Assembly (NCBI GenBank): GCA_934456365.1
Contig: CAKSHC010000001.1
Coordinates: forward strand, 302,021 to 366,020
DNA from: an uncultured Eubacteriales bacterium
GTDB taxonomy: Bacteria; Bacillota; Clostridia; Oscillospirales; UMGS1783
Reading direction: 5' to 3'
DNA: 64,000 bases
The stretch's first letter is position 1; each line of letters starts with the position of its first letter. This document shows, piece by piece, positions 50,675-59,648 of this stretch. A program made the translations under genes and the position numbers. Under the pieces are notes generated by a model. That model was not told where the DNA came from and did no database searches. It was given only the letters and a program-made list of their open reading frames with translations.

Positions 50675-50681
50675 ACAGACC

Positions 50682-53600
50682 TCACCCCTTTCGGTTGGTT
50701 ATCCTCTCACTGCTGCCGTTGAGCCACTTGTTCTTGACGGAAGCACCCTTAAAAACCACGATAGCCGTTGTCCCCTCGGACACATGGGCCTTCTTCACAC
50801 CGTCGTTATATCGCCAAGACCAATCGTTTTGCTGTTCCACCGTATATTCCCGACAAATCATATTCTTAATGGTCACACTGCCGCTTCCCTTTATTGAAAC
50901 GAACAATTCAAAGGTCGGATCGCTTTCTGCCGTAATACGGTAAACAAAAATTCGGTTGCCGCTCCCCTCGTCGCCCGTCCCATTCTCTCTTACAATTGAC
51001 AGCTCCCCGAAAACCGGAACAAACTTCGCGTAAAAGACATTAACTGTAGGCATGGCATCAAGGTTCAGGGTAACGGGAACAAGCTCATTATCCGTTACCG
51101 TTCCCTTATCGCCAACCGGAACGGTGCAGCCCTCGTCCAAATACCAACCATCAAACCGATAGCCGTTTTTTGCTATGGCCTTTGAACCTGCAAAAGCGGT
51201 CGCTCCGTTGACTACCTCAATGGTTTGGCTGAGAGCGCCTCCCCCATAAGGCCATACACGGTATTCCGCCGTAAACTGCAGAGGGGCATAATAGAAGATG
51301 ATATAATTTTGCGCATTGTTTGCCCGCAGCAGAATTGTTTGCGACAGATTGGAGACACAGCTCATACCGCCTATCGGTTTTGCAGCAGCCGTAATGGCAG
51401 AGCCAAAAAAGCCCTCGCCGGACACAATTGGAAGCAGCACGCCCGGAGATGTGTCCGTCAATGACGGCAGATTGCTGACATCGGTTCCGTATTGCAGGTA
51501 ATACACCCTGTAACTCTGTATGTTTCGTGTATAAAAGATATACAGCTCGGTACCGTGCGACAGAATGGTAATATCAAAATGCGGATCGGTCATCGGATCA
51601 AGCAGCGCAATTGTGCCGACCCCCTCAACATAGCCCGTGCCGTGAACCGTAAAACCGCTGAAGGTCTGCGGCACAATGCGGTGGGAGGATCCGATCGTTC
51701 CGATTCCCTCGATAAGAGCGTCACTCTCGGTATAGTTGATATAGTTTCCGTTTGCATCCTGCGCCAGGTCGGATCCCGCGGCATCGATTTTTTGCAGCAT
51801 ATGATGTACGGCATAAAAAGCATTTTCCGTATTTTTGCTGTAATAGAAGACCACCACATTGTCCGGTGAGCCGACAAAGTTTCCGGCTCCGTCGTCTACA
51901 ACGGCAAGCGTCAGCCGCTTATAGAAGGCGTCCGGAATATAGTCGGTGATGACAGCAAAGCGCTCGGTCACAACAGCCTTGGTCGAGGTTTTTGTCTCCG
52001 TTCCGCTACCGGGCGCCGAAGGGATCAGGGCGCCGGTGTCCGCATAGCGATATTCCACGCGGTAAGAAATATTTTCTGCATGAACATAGGTAAAGGTAAA
52101 GACATTGCGACTTGGTTCTTCCTTATTTTCCTCATATTCCACGGTTATGGAATGGCTGGCAATCGTCGGATAATAGCCGCTGTTATAAGCGGGGTAGAGC
52201 TCGTTAAGCGGCTCGCCGGCCTTCGGAAAGAAGGTTCGGGTATTGCCCTGATAGGCAAACCCGGCAGAATCGGGCGCAATCAGTCGGTGATATCGGTTGT
52301 CCGCCGTCAGATATACATAAGTGCGCATTTCGGCTCCGCGGGTTACCGTACAGGTTTTGTTGTTGCCCGGTTCCTCCCCGGCGACGGCATTCAGCAGCGT
52401 CGTCCATTCAGCATCTCCCTCCGGGATATGCAGGGCATAGTGCACCCGATAAGGCTGCGCCGAATGCGACCCCCAGTCGGCAAAAACGTTTAGATCCTTC
52501 GTCACCGGCATGTCCAGCGGCGTGTAAGCCGTTTTATTTCCGGCTTTCATGTAAAACCAACCGCCGAAGGTATACTCCAGCCCTTCGGAAGAATGTATGG
52601 GATTGTTGATACTTCCCAGAACATTTCCATGGGTGGCTTGTTTTGTTTCTAGCAGGCCGGTCTCGTTTCCCGTTGTTTCGTAGGAGACCATATCGTCATA
52701 GGTATGGAAAAAGCGGACGGTATGGGTGACCGGCGTCCACTTGGCATACAGGCCGACATTTTTCGCCGGCATGGTGTCGTCGGCCTTATACTCACTTCCC
52801 GCATAGCAGCCGGGAGAATAGTACCAACCGTCGAAGGTGTAGGCGTTCTGCTCCAAGGTGGCCGGATAAGGCGGGGTGAGGCTGCCGTATGCGTCCAACG
52901 GATCCTGATACGGCAGGGTGTCGCGTAGCAGGACTTGATGATAGTTGTGCATGGTCAGATCGTAACTGATCCTCCGATAGAAAAACCGCGCGGTGTATGA
53001 GGCTCTTCCGTCGGCAAGATCTTCGTTTTGAAAAGAGGTTTTTCCGTTTGCAAGAAAGCCGTAAAGAGTCGGCTGAGTCTGATGGTCGATTTCGGAGTTG
53101 TTGTCTGAGGTATCGATGGATTTATAAAGGACATAGTCTGTCCCGTCGTAGGTGAGGCTGGCCGTTTCACCGGGAAGGGCGGGCACATACAGCTCGTATT
53201 GCCACTGAAGCGGATAGCTCCAGCTGATATTCGCACCGTTTTCAAAGAAGCCGAGGAAGTTGACGATATCCGAGGTTCCCTCAGAAGGATCGTATAGCAG
53301 GTTCGGCCCCAGCTTTTGAAACATACCCTTGATGGTGGAGTTGGAGTTTTCCTTGGTATATTTCACCTTGAATTCGCCGTTCCAGCCAGCAAGATAAGCA
53401 TAATGCCCCCACTGCCCTTCTCCCATATTGTTTTGCGCACCGTTTGCGGTATGGGTCTCATCCACTTCGATGGGTTCGAAAGCCTCACCCGGCCAGATGT
53501 TGGCCAGGTCTGCATCAAAACGGGCGATCCATTCAAGATAGTGATAGGTATAGCCCCTGGCCGGGTCGGTCAGGGTTCCGATTGTGTATTTGTCTGCATA

Positions 53601-55337
53601 TTGCGCTTTAACGGTGGGCAGCTCTTTAATTTTTCCCCAGTTGCCGTCCGGCACCTGAGCAAGCAGGTTTTCCACGGTATAGACAGACGGAGGGGTCGTT
53701 CCTTTATTTCCGAAATTATAAGTGGATCCGCCGACCAACTGATAGACGCCATTCTTTTCCCTCACATAATAGAAGCGCAGCGTGTATTCCTTACGGGCAT
53801 AATACACATTGATTACTGTCGATCCGTCCCCGTTGACGGTGACGTTTTGGTCGGCGCGCTCATACACGTACTGTGCAAAATTCTCGGGATAACAGGAGTC
53901 GGCATGGGTATGATCGTTGCCGCAGAGGGGGGTAGTAGCCGTCAGGTTGTCCGAGCCGGAAACGGCATATCCGCTCTGCGCGTTTTCCTTAACGCTTCCG
54001 ATGTAGCTGTAGTCATCGTTATCGGCGTTTTGCAGCCAGTATACTGCAGTATAGGTGGTATCCACCGTGCGCCAGATTGCCTTATAGGTGCGATTTTCAT
54101 CTGGGATCGTATTGGGCAGGGCATCCGGGGCGCCGTCGCCCGCACCGTTTGTCACGTTGTCCCAGCCGTCAAACACATAGCCGTGGCGGGTGGGGGCATT
54201 TACAACGAACGGGGTGCCATAGCGGGCGTAGATAGGCTCTGTTCCGTAGCCGCCGTCCATATCAAATTTAACCATATAATAGTTGCGGTCGTAGTAACAC
54301 TGAAAAACGGTGGAGCCGTCGGCCGCAACGGCCTCAGGATAATGATACAGCTTGGTAAAGCCCTTTACCGTGTTTGGATCCTGCACCTGAAGCTCCTCGT
54401 TGGAGATGATTGTGCCGGTTTTTGCCGAAGAGATACGGTACAGCCCCACATTCTCAGTATACAGATCGTCATTGATGTTCTGAAAATAATACCGCACTCC
54501 ATAGGGAACATCGATCGCCTTGTAGTAGACATTAACGACATATTGTGCCTCGGGATAATCGCTCGGAATGTTCAGGGCAATCAGCGTTGCGTCGTCGTCT
54601 GCCTCTACGGCGCCCCCTTCGGGAGCGGCGGCAGAGGGATTTGCCGCATTATAGTAGGGGGCATAGCCCAGATAGGTCGGCGATATAACGGTGTTGGAAT
54701 AGGAGGTGCCGTATTGTATCTGGGCGGTAAACCCGGTGTAAATGGGCTGACCGGACACCGCGTCCAGGTAGTTGATAACGATATCCAGATATTCCGGATC
54801 TTCCTCCGGAGAGCGGGCGGGAGCACGGCGCACCGAGGGCTTTGCTGGGCACACGGTGTCGGGAGAGATACTCATCGGAACTGCATATGACACCGTTATG
54901 CAGACGGCGTCGGAACAGCAGCTGCTGCCGCCCGCCGTCACTCGGCAGCGAATATAAGCACTTCCCGACTCATCCAAAAGAGAGGCAAGCATGGCATAAG
55001 AGAGCGACAGATTTTGATCCGTCGCATCATAGATGTCCACCCAAAGCCCCGATTCCATATCCGCAAGAATCTGCCACCGATAGGCGACATTTTGCGTGCT
55101 CGGAAGACATTCGGCCCGAAGAGCGGCTCTTTCGCTTTGCGGAAGCGTCAGCTTATCTACAGCCTTCCCTTCGTGAGTGACGGTCACCGAATCGATTGAG
55201 GGGGCGGCAAAGGCCGTTATGAGATGGATCGGAAGCACGGAGGTAAGCAGGCAAAGGCACAGAATGACCGTCAAGAGCCTTTTGAATCCGATATGCTCCG
55301 TAGCGTTAAAATGCCTTGTCCGATAAATTCCCTTCAC
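50682..55337 (-). CDS. giant InlB B-repeat surface protein
   Basis: The ~1551-residue exported protein has a signal peptide (LLTVILCLCLLTSVLPIHLI, cut near AFA-A). An Ig-like domain covers about 50-155. At least four InlB/Listeria-Bacteroides-type repeats carry the G-Y-x-F-D-G-W core, near 365-425, 835-880, 925-970 and 1385-1450. Between them lie long Tyr/Asn-rich beta regions and a CGNDHTHADSCY motif near 475. A SpaA/Cna-B-like domain (about 1460-1540, SVTIKNMICREYTVEQ) ends the protein. No LPxTG is present, so retention must be by another means. The chosen GTG (55337) has AGGTGAG 4-5 bases upstream; a GTG three codons earlier is also possible. A role as large adhesin or fibre partner is inferred. 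Confidence 0.85.
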   Translation of the reverse strand: MKGIYRTRHFNATEHIGFKRLLTVILCLCLLTSVLPIHLITAFAAPSIDSVTVTHEGKAVDKLTLPQSERAALRAECLPSTQNVAYRWQILADMESGLWVDIYDATDQNLSLSYAMLASLLDESGSAYIRCRVTAGGSSCCSDAVCITVSYAVPMSISPDTVCPAKPSVRRAPARSPEEDPEYLDIVINYLDAVSGQPIYTGFTAQIQYGTSYSNTVISPTYLGYAPYYNAANPSAAAPEGGAVEADDDATLIALNIPSDYPEAQYVVNVYYKAIDVPYGVRYYFQNINDDLYTENVGLYRISSAKTGTIISNEELQVQDPNTVKGFTKLYHYPEAVAADGSTVFQCYYDRNYYMVKFDMDGGYGTEPIYARYGTPFVVNAPTRHGYVFDGWDNVTNGAGDGAPDALPNTIPDENRTYKAIWRTVDTTYTAVYWLQNADNDDYSYIGSVKENAQSGYAVSGSDNLTATTPLCGNDHTHADSCYPENFAQYVYERADQNVTVNGDGSTVINVYYARKEYTLRFYYVREKNGVYQLVGGSTYNFGNKGTTPPSVYTVENLLAQVPDGNWGKIKELPTVKAQYADKYTIGTLTDPARGYTYHYLEWIARFDADLANIWPGEAFEPIEVDETHTANGAQNNMGEGQWGHYAYLAGWNGEFKVKYTKENSNSTIKGMFQKLGPNLLYDPSEGTSDIVNFLGFFENGANISWSYPLQWQYELYVPALPGETASLTYDGTDYVLYKSIDTSDNNSEIDHQTQPTLYGFLANGKTSFQNEDLADGRASYTARFFYRRISYDLTMHNYHQVLLRDTLPYQDPLDAYGSLTPPYPATLEQNAYTFDGWYYSPGCYAGSEYKADDTMPAKNVGLYAKWTPVTHTVRFFHTYDDMVSYETTGNETGLLETKQATHGNVLGSINNPIHSSEGLEYTFGGWFYMKAGNKTAYTPLDMPVTKDLNVFADWGSHSAQPYRVHYALHIPEGDAEWTTLLNAVAGEEPGNNKTCTVTRGAEMRTYVYLTADNRYHRLIAPDSAGFAYQGNTRTFFPKAGEPLNELYPAYNSGYYPTIASHSITVEYEENKEEPSRNVFTFTYVHAENISYRVEYRYADTGALIPSAPGSGTETKTSTKAVVTERFAVITDYIPDAFYKRLTLAVVDDGAGNFVGSPDNVVVFYYSKNTENAFYAVHHMLQKIDAAGSDLAQDANGNYINYTESDALIEGIGTIGSSHRIVPQTFSGFTVHGTGYVEGVGTIALLDPMTDPHFDITILSHGTELYIFYTRNIQSYRVYYLQYGTDVSNLPSLTDTSPGVLLPIVSGEGFFGSAITAAAKPIGGMSCVSNLSQTILLRANNAQNYIIFYYAPLQFTAEYRVWPYGGGALSQTIEVVNGATAFAGSKAIAKNGYRFDGWYLDEGCTVPVGDKGTVTDNELVPVTLNLDAMPTVNVFYAKFVPVFGELSIVRENGTGDEGSGNRIFVYRITAESDPTFELFVSIKGSGSVTIKNMICREYTVEQQNDWSWRYNDGVKKAHVSEGTTAIVVFKGASVKNKWLNGSSERITNRKG

Positions 55338-55379
55338 ATCTCTCACCTGCCTTCCTGCCTGTTTTTTCTTTGTCGGATT

Positions 55380-56042
55380 TTATTGGTTCTTCACGGCAAT
55401 CCATGCGGCGGCGGCACGCTCGTCTTCGGTATACCCGGGGTTGAGGCCCTCGGAGAATCCGTGATACTGTACCGCTGCGGCGCTGATTTTAATTGACAAA
55501 TCTGCGGGCAGACTGTCAAGCTGTGTTTTCGTGATGTTTTTGCTGACGGAAATTTTACCGCCGTCTGCCAGTACCTCGGCGTGCAGCGCGGTGTTGGCCT
55601 CGACGGTACGGTAGTATACCGCCCCGTCTTCTTCACCGGAAAGATAATTCCAGTCGGCCTTCACACTCCATTCGAGGAGGTTTTCATCCGCTGCGGTATA
55701 GGCGAAGGAGCGGAGACCCCATCGTCTCCAGCCGGTCGCTTTTATTTCACAGAAGATATAGCACGCCATCTCGCTGCCCTCAAAATCCACGGCGGCATTT
55801 TTTATCAGATCCACGCCTGGGGTGACAATCCATTGATCCGGTTCGGTAACGCTGCCAGTTTCGGTCACGGCAAGATTCCGCATGACGGCCACCCGCGCGG
55901 TGTCTCCCAGCGTTGTTCCGGTTACATGTTTTGAAAAGGTCACGCCGAACAATGTCACGGCCATCAGGGCAAGATACAGAAGCAGGGCGGAGAAAGGAAG
56001 ACGGAATTTCCTTTTTCGGTCTCGGTTGACAATCTGCCGCAT
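55380..56042 (-). CDS. TasA-like fibre protein with SipW-type signal peptide
   Basis: The 220-residue protein has an N-terminal basic patch (RDRKRKFR), a hydrophobic segment (SALLLYLALMAVTLFG), and the junction TFSKHVTGTTLGDTARVAV. This shares the T-F-[SA]-K-[HY]-V-T-G...D-x-A-R-V-A pattern with the protein at 57549. The rest is predicted beta sandwich (ACYIFCEIKATGW, NLLEWSVKADW) without anchor. TasA and its relatives polymerise into biofilm fibres. It stands between sipW at 56065 and the giant surface protein gene. Confidence 0.78.
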   Translation of the reverse strand: MRQIVNRDRKRKFRLPFSALLLYLALMAVTLFGVTFSKHVTGTTLGDTARVAVMRNLAVTETGSVTEPDQWIVTPGVDLIKNAAVDFEGSEMACYIFCEIKATGWRRWGLRSFAYTAADENLLEWSVKADWNYLSGEEDGAVYYRTVEANTALHAEVLADGGKISVSKNITKTQLDSLPADLSIKISAAAVQYHGFSEGLNPGYTEDERAAAAWIAVKNQ

Positions 56043-56064
56043 TTTCTTCCTCCTTTGCTTGCGT

Positions 56065-56598
56065 TTATTTTTCCTGCTTTTTGTTTCTGCCGCGAATATA
56101 TCTCACCAAATTCGTCAGCTCAGCAATCAAAACAACCGCGGCGAGCAGGCCGAGCGCTCCGAGCGGTGTTCGAAGAAAACGGATGATTGCCCCGATTTTC
56201 GGAATTACCAGAACGACCCGACCGACAATACTTTCCTTCGGTATATCCGCACCGTCGTCGGTGTTGTTGGCATCTCCCTTGGTACGATAGCCTGCTTCAT
56301 TTTCGGCAACAATGCGGTGCGTCACCGGCGTACCGCCTGTTTGATAGGTCACAACATCGCCGACGCTGTATTCACTCTGCTTATGAGTGACAATCAGATC
56401 GTCCGGCTCAAGAGTGCCGGACATACTGCCGGTCAGCACGACAGCGGAGGAATAGCCAAATACCGTCGGCTCCTTTCCCCCAAAAATTTCCCGCGCCGCA
56501 ATACGGTAAAGACCGCCAAGCAGGGCTAAGGCGATGACCGCGAGCAGCAGCCCCTGCAGAACCCGCCAAACGACGGTTAGCTTTTTTTCAGCGCGCAT
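56065..56598 (-). CDS. sipW: SipW-like ER-type signal peptidase I
   Basis: The 177-residue membrane peptidase has N-terminal (about 8-32) and C-terminal (about 140-165) membrane helices. The catalytic Ser58 is in LTGSMSG and His94 in PVTHRIV, in place of the Lys of ordinary bacterial enzymes. The acidic pair is in TKGDANNTDD. This Ser-His type is the SipW form dedicated to TasA-like substrates. It lies between two such substrates (56588 and 55380) and overlaps the first by 11 bases. Second of two sipW paralogues in the operon. Confidence 0.93.
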   Translation of the reverse strand: MRAEKKLTVVWRVLQGLLLAVIALALLGGLYRIAAREIFGGKEPTVFGYSSAVVLTGSMSGTLEPDDLIVTHKQSEYSVGDVVTYQTGGTPVTHRIVAENEAGYRTKGDANNTDDGADIPKESIVGRVVLVIPKIGAIIRFLRTPLGALGLLAAVVLIAELTNLVRYIRGRNKKQEK

Positions 56599-57361
56599 TC
56601 CTCACCCTCCGTTTCCGCGCGAGGGCAAGAGTCAAACACAGGCCGCCGCTTATTGCCATCAGCACGACATAGCCGCCGATTGCGGCATTGTCTCCGGTCG
56701 AGGGAGACGGCACGATCTCACCGCCATCGTGAACAACGAGGTAAAAGCCGAGGGTTACCTCGTCCGCACCTCCGCCTGCAGCCTTGTTGCCAAGATAGGT
56801 GTCCAGGCGATCCCGTTCCTCCAAATTCGACCCATCCTCGTAATCCCAAAACCAGTTAATCGCAAAATCTCCTATTTTTTTTGCATCCAGCCTTCCGGTG
56901 ACGGCACGGACAACCTTTTCCGGCTTAATTTCCTCGGGAAGCCTATATTGAGAGGTATCCGAAAAGCCGCTTCCGGAGAGGGATGCGCCGATCTTGAGGT
57001 CGGAGGAGGTTGAGAGAAAATAGAGAACAGCCGTATAGGCAATTTCTCTGTTCGTATTGTTTCTGAGTCGTATTACACTGTCCTTTTCGGTGCCCGGAGC
57101 CAGCACCTTTTCGGCGGTATCGGCATTCACATTTTTATACAGGGTTTCAAAGAACGAAAGCTCCGCTGAACCATCGGGACGCACCGAGGTCGCTTTATCC
57201 CAAAGCAGCGAGCCTGTTTCATAGGTAAGGATATGTTCCGGCCGCTCTGCGGGAATGGCATAGGTAAGCCCGATCACCACCGGCAGCAGTATGACCTGTA
57301 TGATAAAAAGCATCAATAGGACGGGAAGCAGCCATTCCCGCATTTTTTCAAATCCATTCAT
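56588..57361 (-). CDS. surface protein with sorting-signal-like C-terminus
   Basis: The 257-residue protein has an N-terminal membrane segment (WLLPVLLMLFIIQVILLPVV), an extracytoplasmic beta-rich region, and a C-terminus consisting of PSTGDN, a hydrophobic stretch (GGYVVLMAISGGLCLTLA) and RKRR. That is the layout of a cell-wall sorting signal, with PSTGD instead of LPxTG. Like the 57549 product it contains a D-x-Y-L-G-x-[KQ] segment (DTYLGNKAAGG), so the two are related in their second halves. It lacks the A-K-Y-V-T signal junction. A wall-linked anchor of the fibre is my inference. The start follows GAGGTGG. Confidence 0.7.
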   Translation of the reverse strand: MNGFEKMREWLLPVLLMLFIIQVILLPVVIGLTYAIPAERPEHILTYETGSLLWDKATSVRPDGSAELSFFETLYKNVNADTAEKVLAPGTEKDSVIRLRNNTNREIAYTAVLYFLSTSSDLKIGASLSGSGFSDTSQYRLPEEIKPEKVVRAVTGRLDAKKIGDFAINWFWDYEDGSNLEERDRLDTYLGNKAAGGGADEVTLGFYLVVHDGGEIVPSPSTGDNAAIGGYVVLMAISGGLCLTLALARKRRVRNAR

Positions 57362-57481
57362 ATGCCACCTCATTTGAAAGCAGCCGGACGCTCCGGCAAA
57401 ACATTCGGAAACACGGCTTTCGAGACAATATGCACAGCTCCCGACCGAAAAAGATCGAAGGCTCTGCATATCGCCCGAGAG

Positions 57482-57511
57482 CATCCCCCGCCCGCCACAT
57501 GGCGGGGGATG
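57482..57511 (-). repeat. stem-loop between two fibre genes
   Basis: GCATCCCCCGCC / GGCGGGGGATGC (12 bp) with a loop of a few bases, without a T tract. It lies just after the first TasA-like gene and could stabilise that gene's message relative to the rest of the operon or partly terminate it. Confidence 0.7.
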
Positions 57512-57548
57512 CACGGTTATTTCAAAAGACGGGCCGTGAAACCGTGCC

Positions 57549-58262
57549 TCAGTCGATCTGAGTGACGGTAGCGGCGATTTCGACAGAGACCGTGGCGGCA
57601 TTGCCGTCGGCAGCCTGTTTTCCGAGATACGTATCTTTTACATTGTTGGCGGCCTTTGCGTCCGCATTTTCCCCGGTTTCAAACGGCCACTCCCAGGAAA
57701 CCCCCACAGACTCGGCTCCAAGCAATGAAAGGTCGGTTTTTGCAGGATAGCTCTTGCTGTAGCCCTTGATCGCGTTTTCAATATCGGTTTGGAGAAGTGC
57801 GGCGGTGTTGTAATCGACTCCGTAAATTACGGTAGTGGTTTCACCCTTGATTTTGAAGACCAGAGGGCAATAAAAGCTCCCGTCCTCCTGCGTCCAGTTG
57901 TTGAGAGCCACCTTTCCGGTTGCATCATAGGTCACCTTTACGGCAACCTCGGGAGTGCCGGTCAGGACCACGCTTACCATATCGCCCTTGGTGCCGGGCG
58001 CGACAAGCTTGCTGTCGTCCGAGGAAACAACGGACTTGGCAATGGTGCCGACAGCGCCGGGATCGTCCGTTGCATACTCTTTGGCAAACATCGTGCCGTT
58101 TGCGGTAACGGCAACACCGAACTTGGCAACACGGGCCGAATCACTGCCGCTGCCGCCGGTCACATACTTCGCGAAGGTGCCTCCGACAAAGCACAGGGTG
58201 ATCAGTACGAGAGCAAGCATGAGAACCGCTGCTCTTATCGTCCAATTCTTTTTTAAAGTCAT
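57549..58262 (-). CDS. TasA-like fibre subunit with SipW-type signal peptide
   Basis: The 237-residue protein has a hydrophobic segment (AAVLMLALVLITLCFVGG) followed by TFAKYVTGGSGSDSARVAKF, the typical cleavage region of clostridial SipW substrates. The mature part is a Thr/Val-rich beta sandwich ending TVSVEIAATVTQID. No anchor is present. Its ribosome binding site (AAGGAGGA) is the strongest in the operon and a hairpin follows the gene, both fitting a major structural subunit. It directly follows the first sipW gene. Confidence 0.82.
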   Translation of the reverse strand: MTLKKNWTIRAAVLMLALVLITLCFVGGTFAKYVTGGSGSDSARVAKFGVAVTANGTMFAKEYATDDPGAVGTIAKSVVSSDDSKLVAPGTKGDMVSVVLTGTPEVAVKVTYDATGKVALNNWTQEDGSFYCPLVFKIKGETTTVIYGVDYNTAALLQTDIENAIKGYSKSYPAKTDLSLLGAESVGVSWEWPFETGENADAKAANNVKDTYLGKQAADGNAATVSVEIAATVTQID

Positions 58263-58417
58263 GGAACGTTCCTCCTTCAAGATAAAAGATTGTTGAGACG
58301 ACCAAGTGTCGTCACTCGAATTTCGTGAGACGACGAAAATCGCCTCAACGCGAGGAATTACCCTCATATATATCACCGCTTCGTCCGGCTGTGGCACCGG
58401 TTTTGCGGAAGATACCG

Positions 58418-59056
58418 CTATCTCGTGCCGAGGTGGCCGTTTTTATCCTTGGCCTCGGCGCGAAGCCTTTCAAGCTCTGCCTTCATTTCTTCGGTTTCCT
58501 TATCCCTTCTGCCGGCGCTTCTCTGGCGGCGGATGATGTCATAGAGGATAAAAGCGCACACCGGAATCCCGATAAATATCGCCATTCCGAGCGGCTTCTG
58601 CAAAAACATGGCAAAATCGCCGAGCCTCGGAATTCGCCCCTTATACAGTCCGAACACGGCATCCTCGCCGACAGCAGGGTCTTCGGTATTGTTCGCATCT
58701 CCCTTGGTAACAAAGCTGCGCTTACCGTCCGCTCCGAGGCGCACCTCAACAATCCGGTGCGTAACGGCTACCCGGCCATCCATATAGGAGATGATATCGC
58801 CGACCTTCAGCTTGTCCGGCTCGGGCTTTACGGTAAAAATCAGGTCGCCCACCTCAATATGATCCTCGGCATTTCCGCTCATGGAGCCGGACTGCACGAC
58901 CAACGGCGTGAAGCCCAATACCGACGGCGGGGTCTTCGGGTTTATGACTCCCTTGAGGATAATCGTCAGATTACAGACAAGGATTGCGGCAAACAGGACG
59001 CACAGAAGCGCTCCGACAATAAAGAGAATTTTCTTTGACAGTCCACCTTTATTCAT
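58418..59056 (-). CDS. sipW: SipW-like ER-type signal peptidase I
   Basis: The 212-residue peptidase has membrane helices at about 10-35 and 150-175. Ser58 is in VQSGSMSG and His100 in AVTHRIVEV; GDANNTED supplies the acidic residues. A charged C-terminal tail (KETEEMKAELERLRAEA) is predicted to be coiled coil and is absent from its paralogue at 56065. It starts at 59056 after GGAGGAC. It lies directly upstream of the TasA-like subunit at 57549. Two sipW genes each beside a substrate suggest paired specificities. Confidence 0.92.
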   Translation of the reverse strand: MNKGGLSKKILFIVGALLCVLFAAILVCNLTIILKGVINPKTPPSVLGFTPLVVQSGSMSGNAEDHIEVGDLIFTVKPEPDKLKVGDIISYMDGRVAVTHRIVEVRLGADGKRSFVTKGDANNTEDPAVGEDAVFGLYKGRIPRLGDFAMFLQKPLGMAIFIGIPVCAFILYDIIRRQRSAGRRDKETEEMKAELERLRAEAKDKNGHLGTR

Positions 59057-59088
59057 GCAAAGGTCCTCCCGAATAAGATTTTTAAATT

Positions 59089-59334
59089 TCACTTCTTATT
59101 GTTTGATCTTCCGACAAAGCACTGCTCCGCTTCAACATAGCCGCAGAAGTCAGCCAGCTCATCGAACAAATACTCATACAGCCTCTCCAATTCTTTCAGC
59201 GGGTACCTTGTATAATCCAATGCACGCAGATGCATTTCCAATTTTACGGAAACCTCCGGGCTTCTCATGCCAAACCGGAAATCCGAAATGTAGCTGCAGC
59301 CCAATCTCTGCCGGATGTCATCAAATACGGTCAT
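59089..59334 (-). CDS. 81-residue protein of unknown function, first gene of the fibre operon
   Basis: The soluble acidic protein begins MTVFDDIRQRLGCSYISDF and is mostly helical (LKELERLYEYLFDELADFCG). It is the first gene after the c-di-GMP riboswitch and its terminator. No family is recognised. Leu/Glu-rich helices and lack of a signal suggest a cytoplasmic role, possibly a regulator or adaptor. The ATG at 59334 has GAGGGAAC upstream; an extension of 15 basic residues is also open but less likely. Confidence 0.6.
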   Translation of the reverse strand: MTVFDDIRQRLGCSYISDFRFGMRSPEVSVKLEMHLRALDYTRYPLKELERLYEYLFDELADFCGYVEAEQCFVGRSNNKK

Positions 59335-59521
59335 GTCCTTGTTCCCTCTTTTCCTTTTGTTGACGCATCGGCTTCGCACAATCCAAATGATTATCGAAGA
59401 TGGAGGTCAACAATCCCGTCGCATCGCCGGGTATGATACAGAAACAGCCGCACGACGCCTACGCCCTGATTTTCCGTATGCAGGGCCGCCGCCGCACCGA
59501 GCGGTTCCCTTCACCGAAAAT

Positions 59522-59558
59522 AAAAAAAACTGACCGCAACCATAAAAGTGCGGTCAGT
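59522..59558 (-). terminator. expression-platform terminator of the c-di-GMP riboswitch
   Basis: ACTGACCGCA / TGCGGTCAGT (10 bp) is followed on the minus strand by TTTTTTT. It is immediately downstream of the aptamer and about 190 bases before the first gene, so read-through is needed for expression. Confidence 0.93.
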
Positions 59559-59632
59559 CAATCATACGGAAAAATCCGGTTAGACACTTAACTTTGCGTC
59601 CCTGCCTTTCGACAGGTTTGCCAAATATAAAA
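59555..59632 (-). promoter_or_regulatory. c-di-GMP-I (GEMM-I) riboswitch
   Basis: On the minus strand the leader reads TTTGGCAAACCTGTCGAAAG, then GCAGGGACGCAAAG, then TTAAGTGTCTAACCGGATTT and TTCCGTATGATTG. GGCAAACC, a GAAA tetraloop, and GGGACGCAAAG are the diagnostic blocks of the GEMM-I aptamer. The second helix with a CCGG..CCGG-type stem follows. Its 3' end abuts the terminator stem, so ligand binding should control termination. Whether c-di-GMP turns the operon on or off cannot be read with certainty from the sequence. Confidence 0.9.
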
Positions 59633-59648
59633 TTATTCATACACTATT

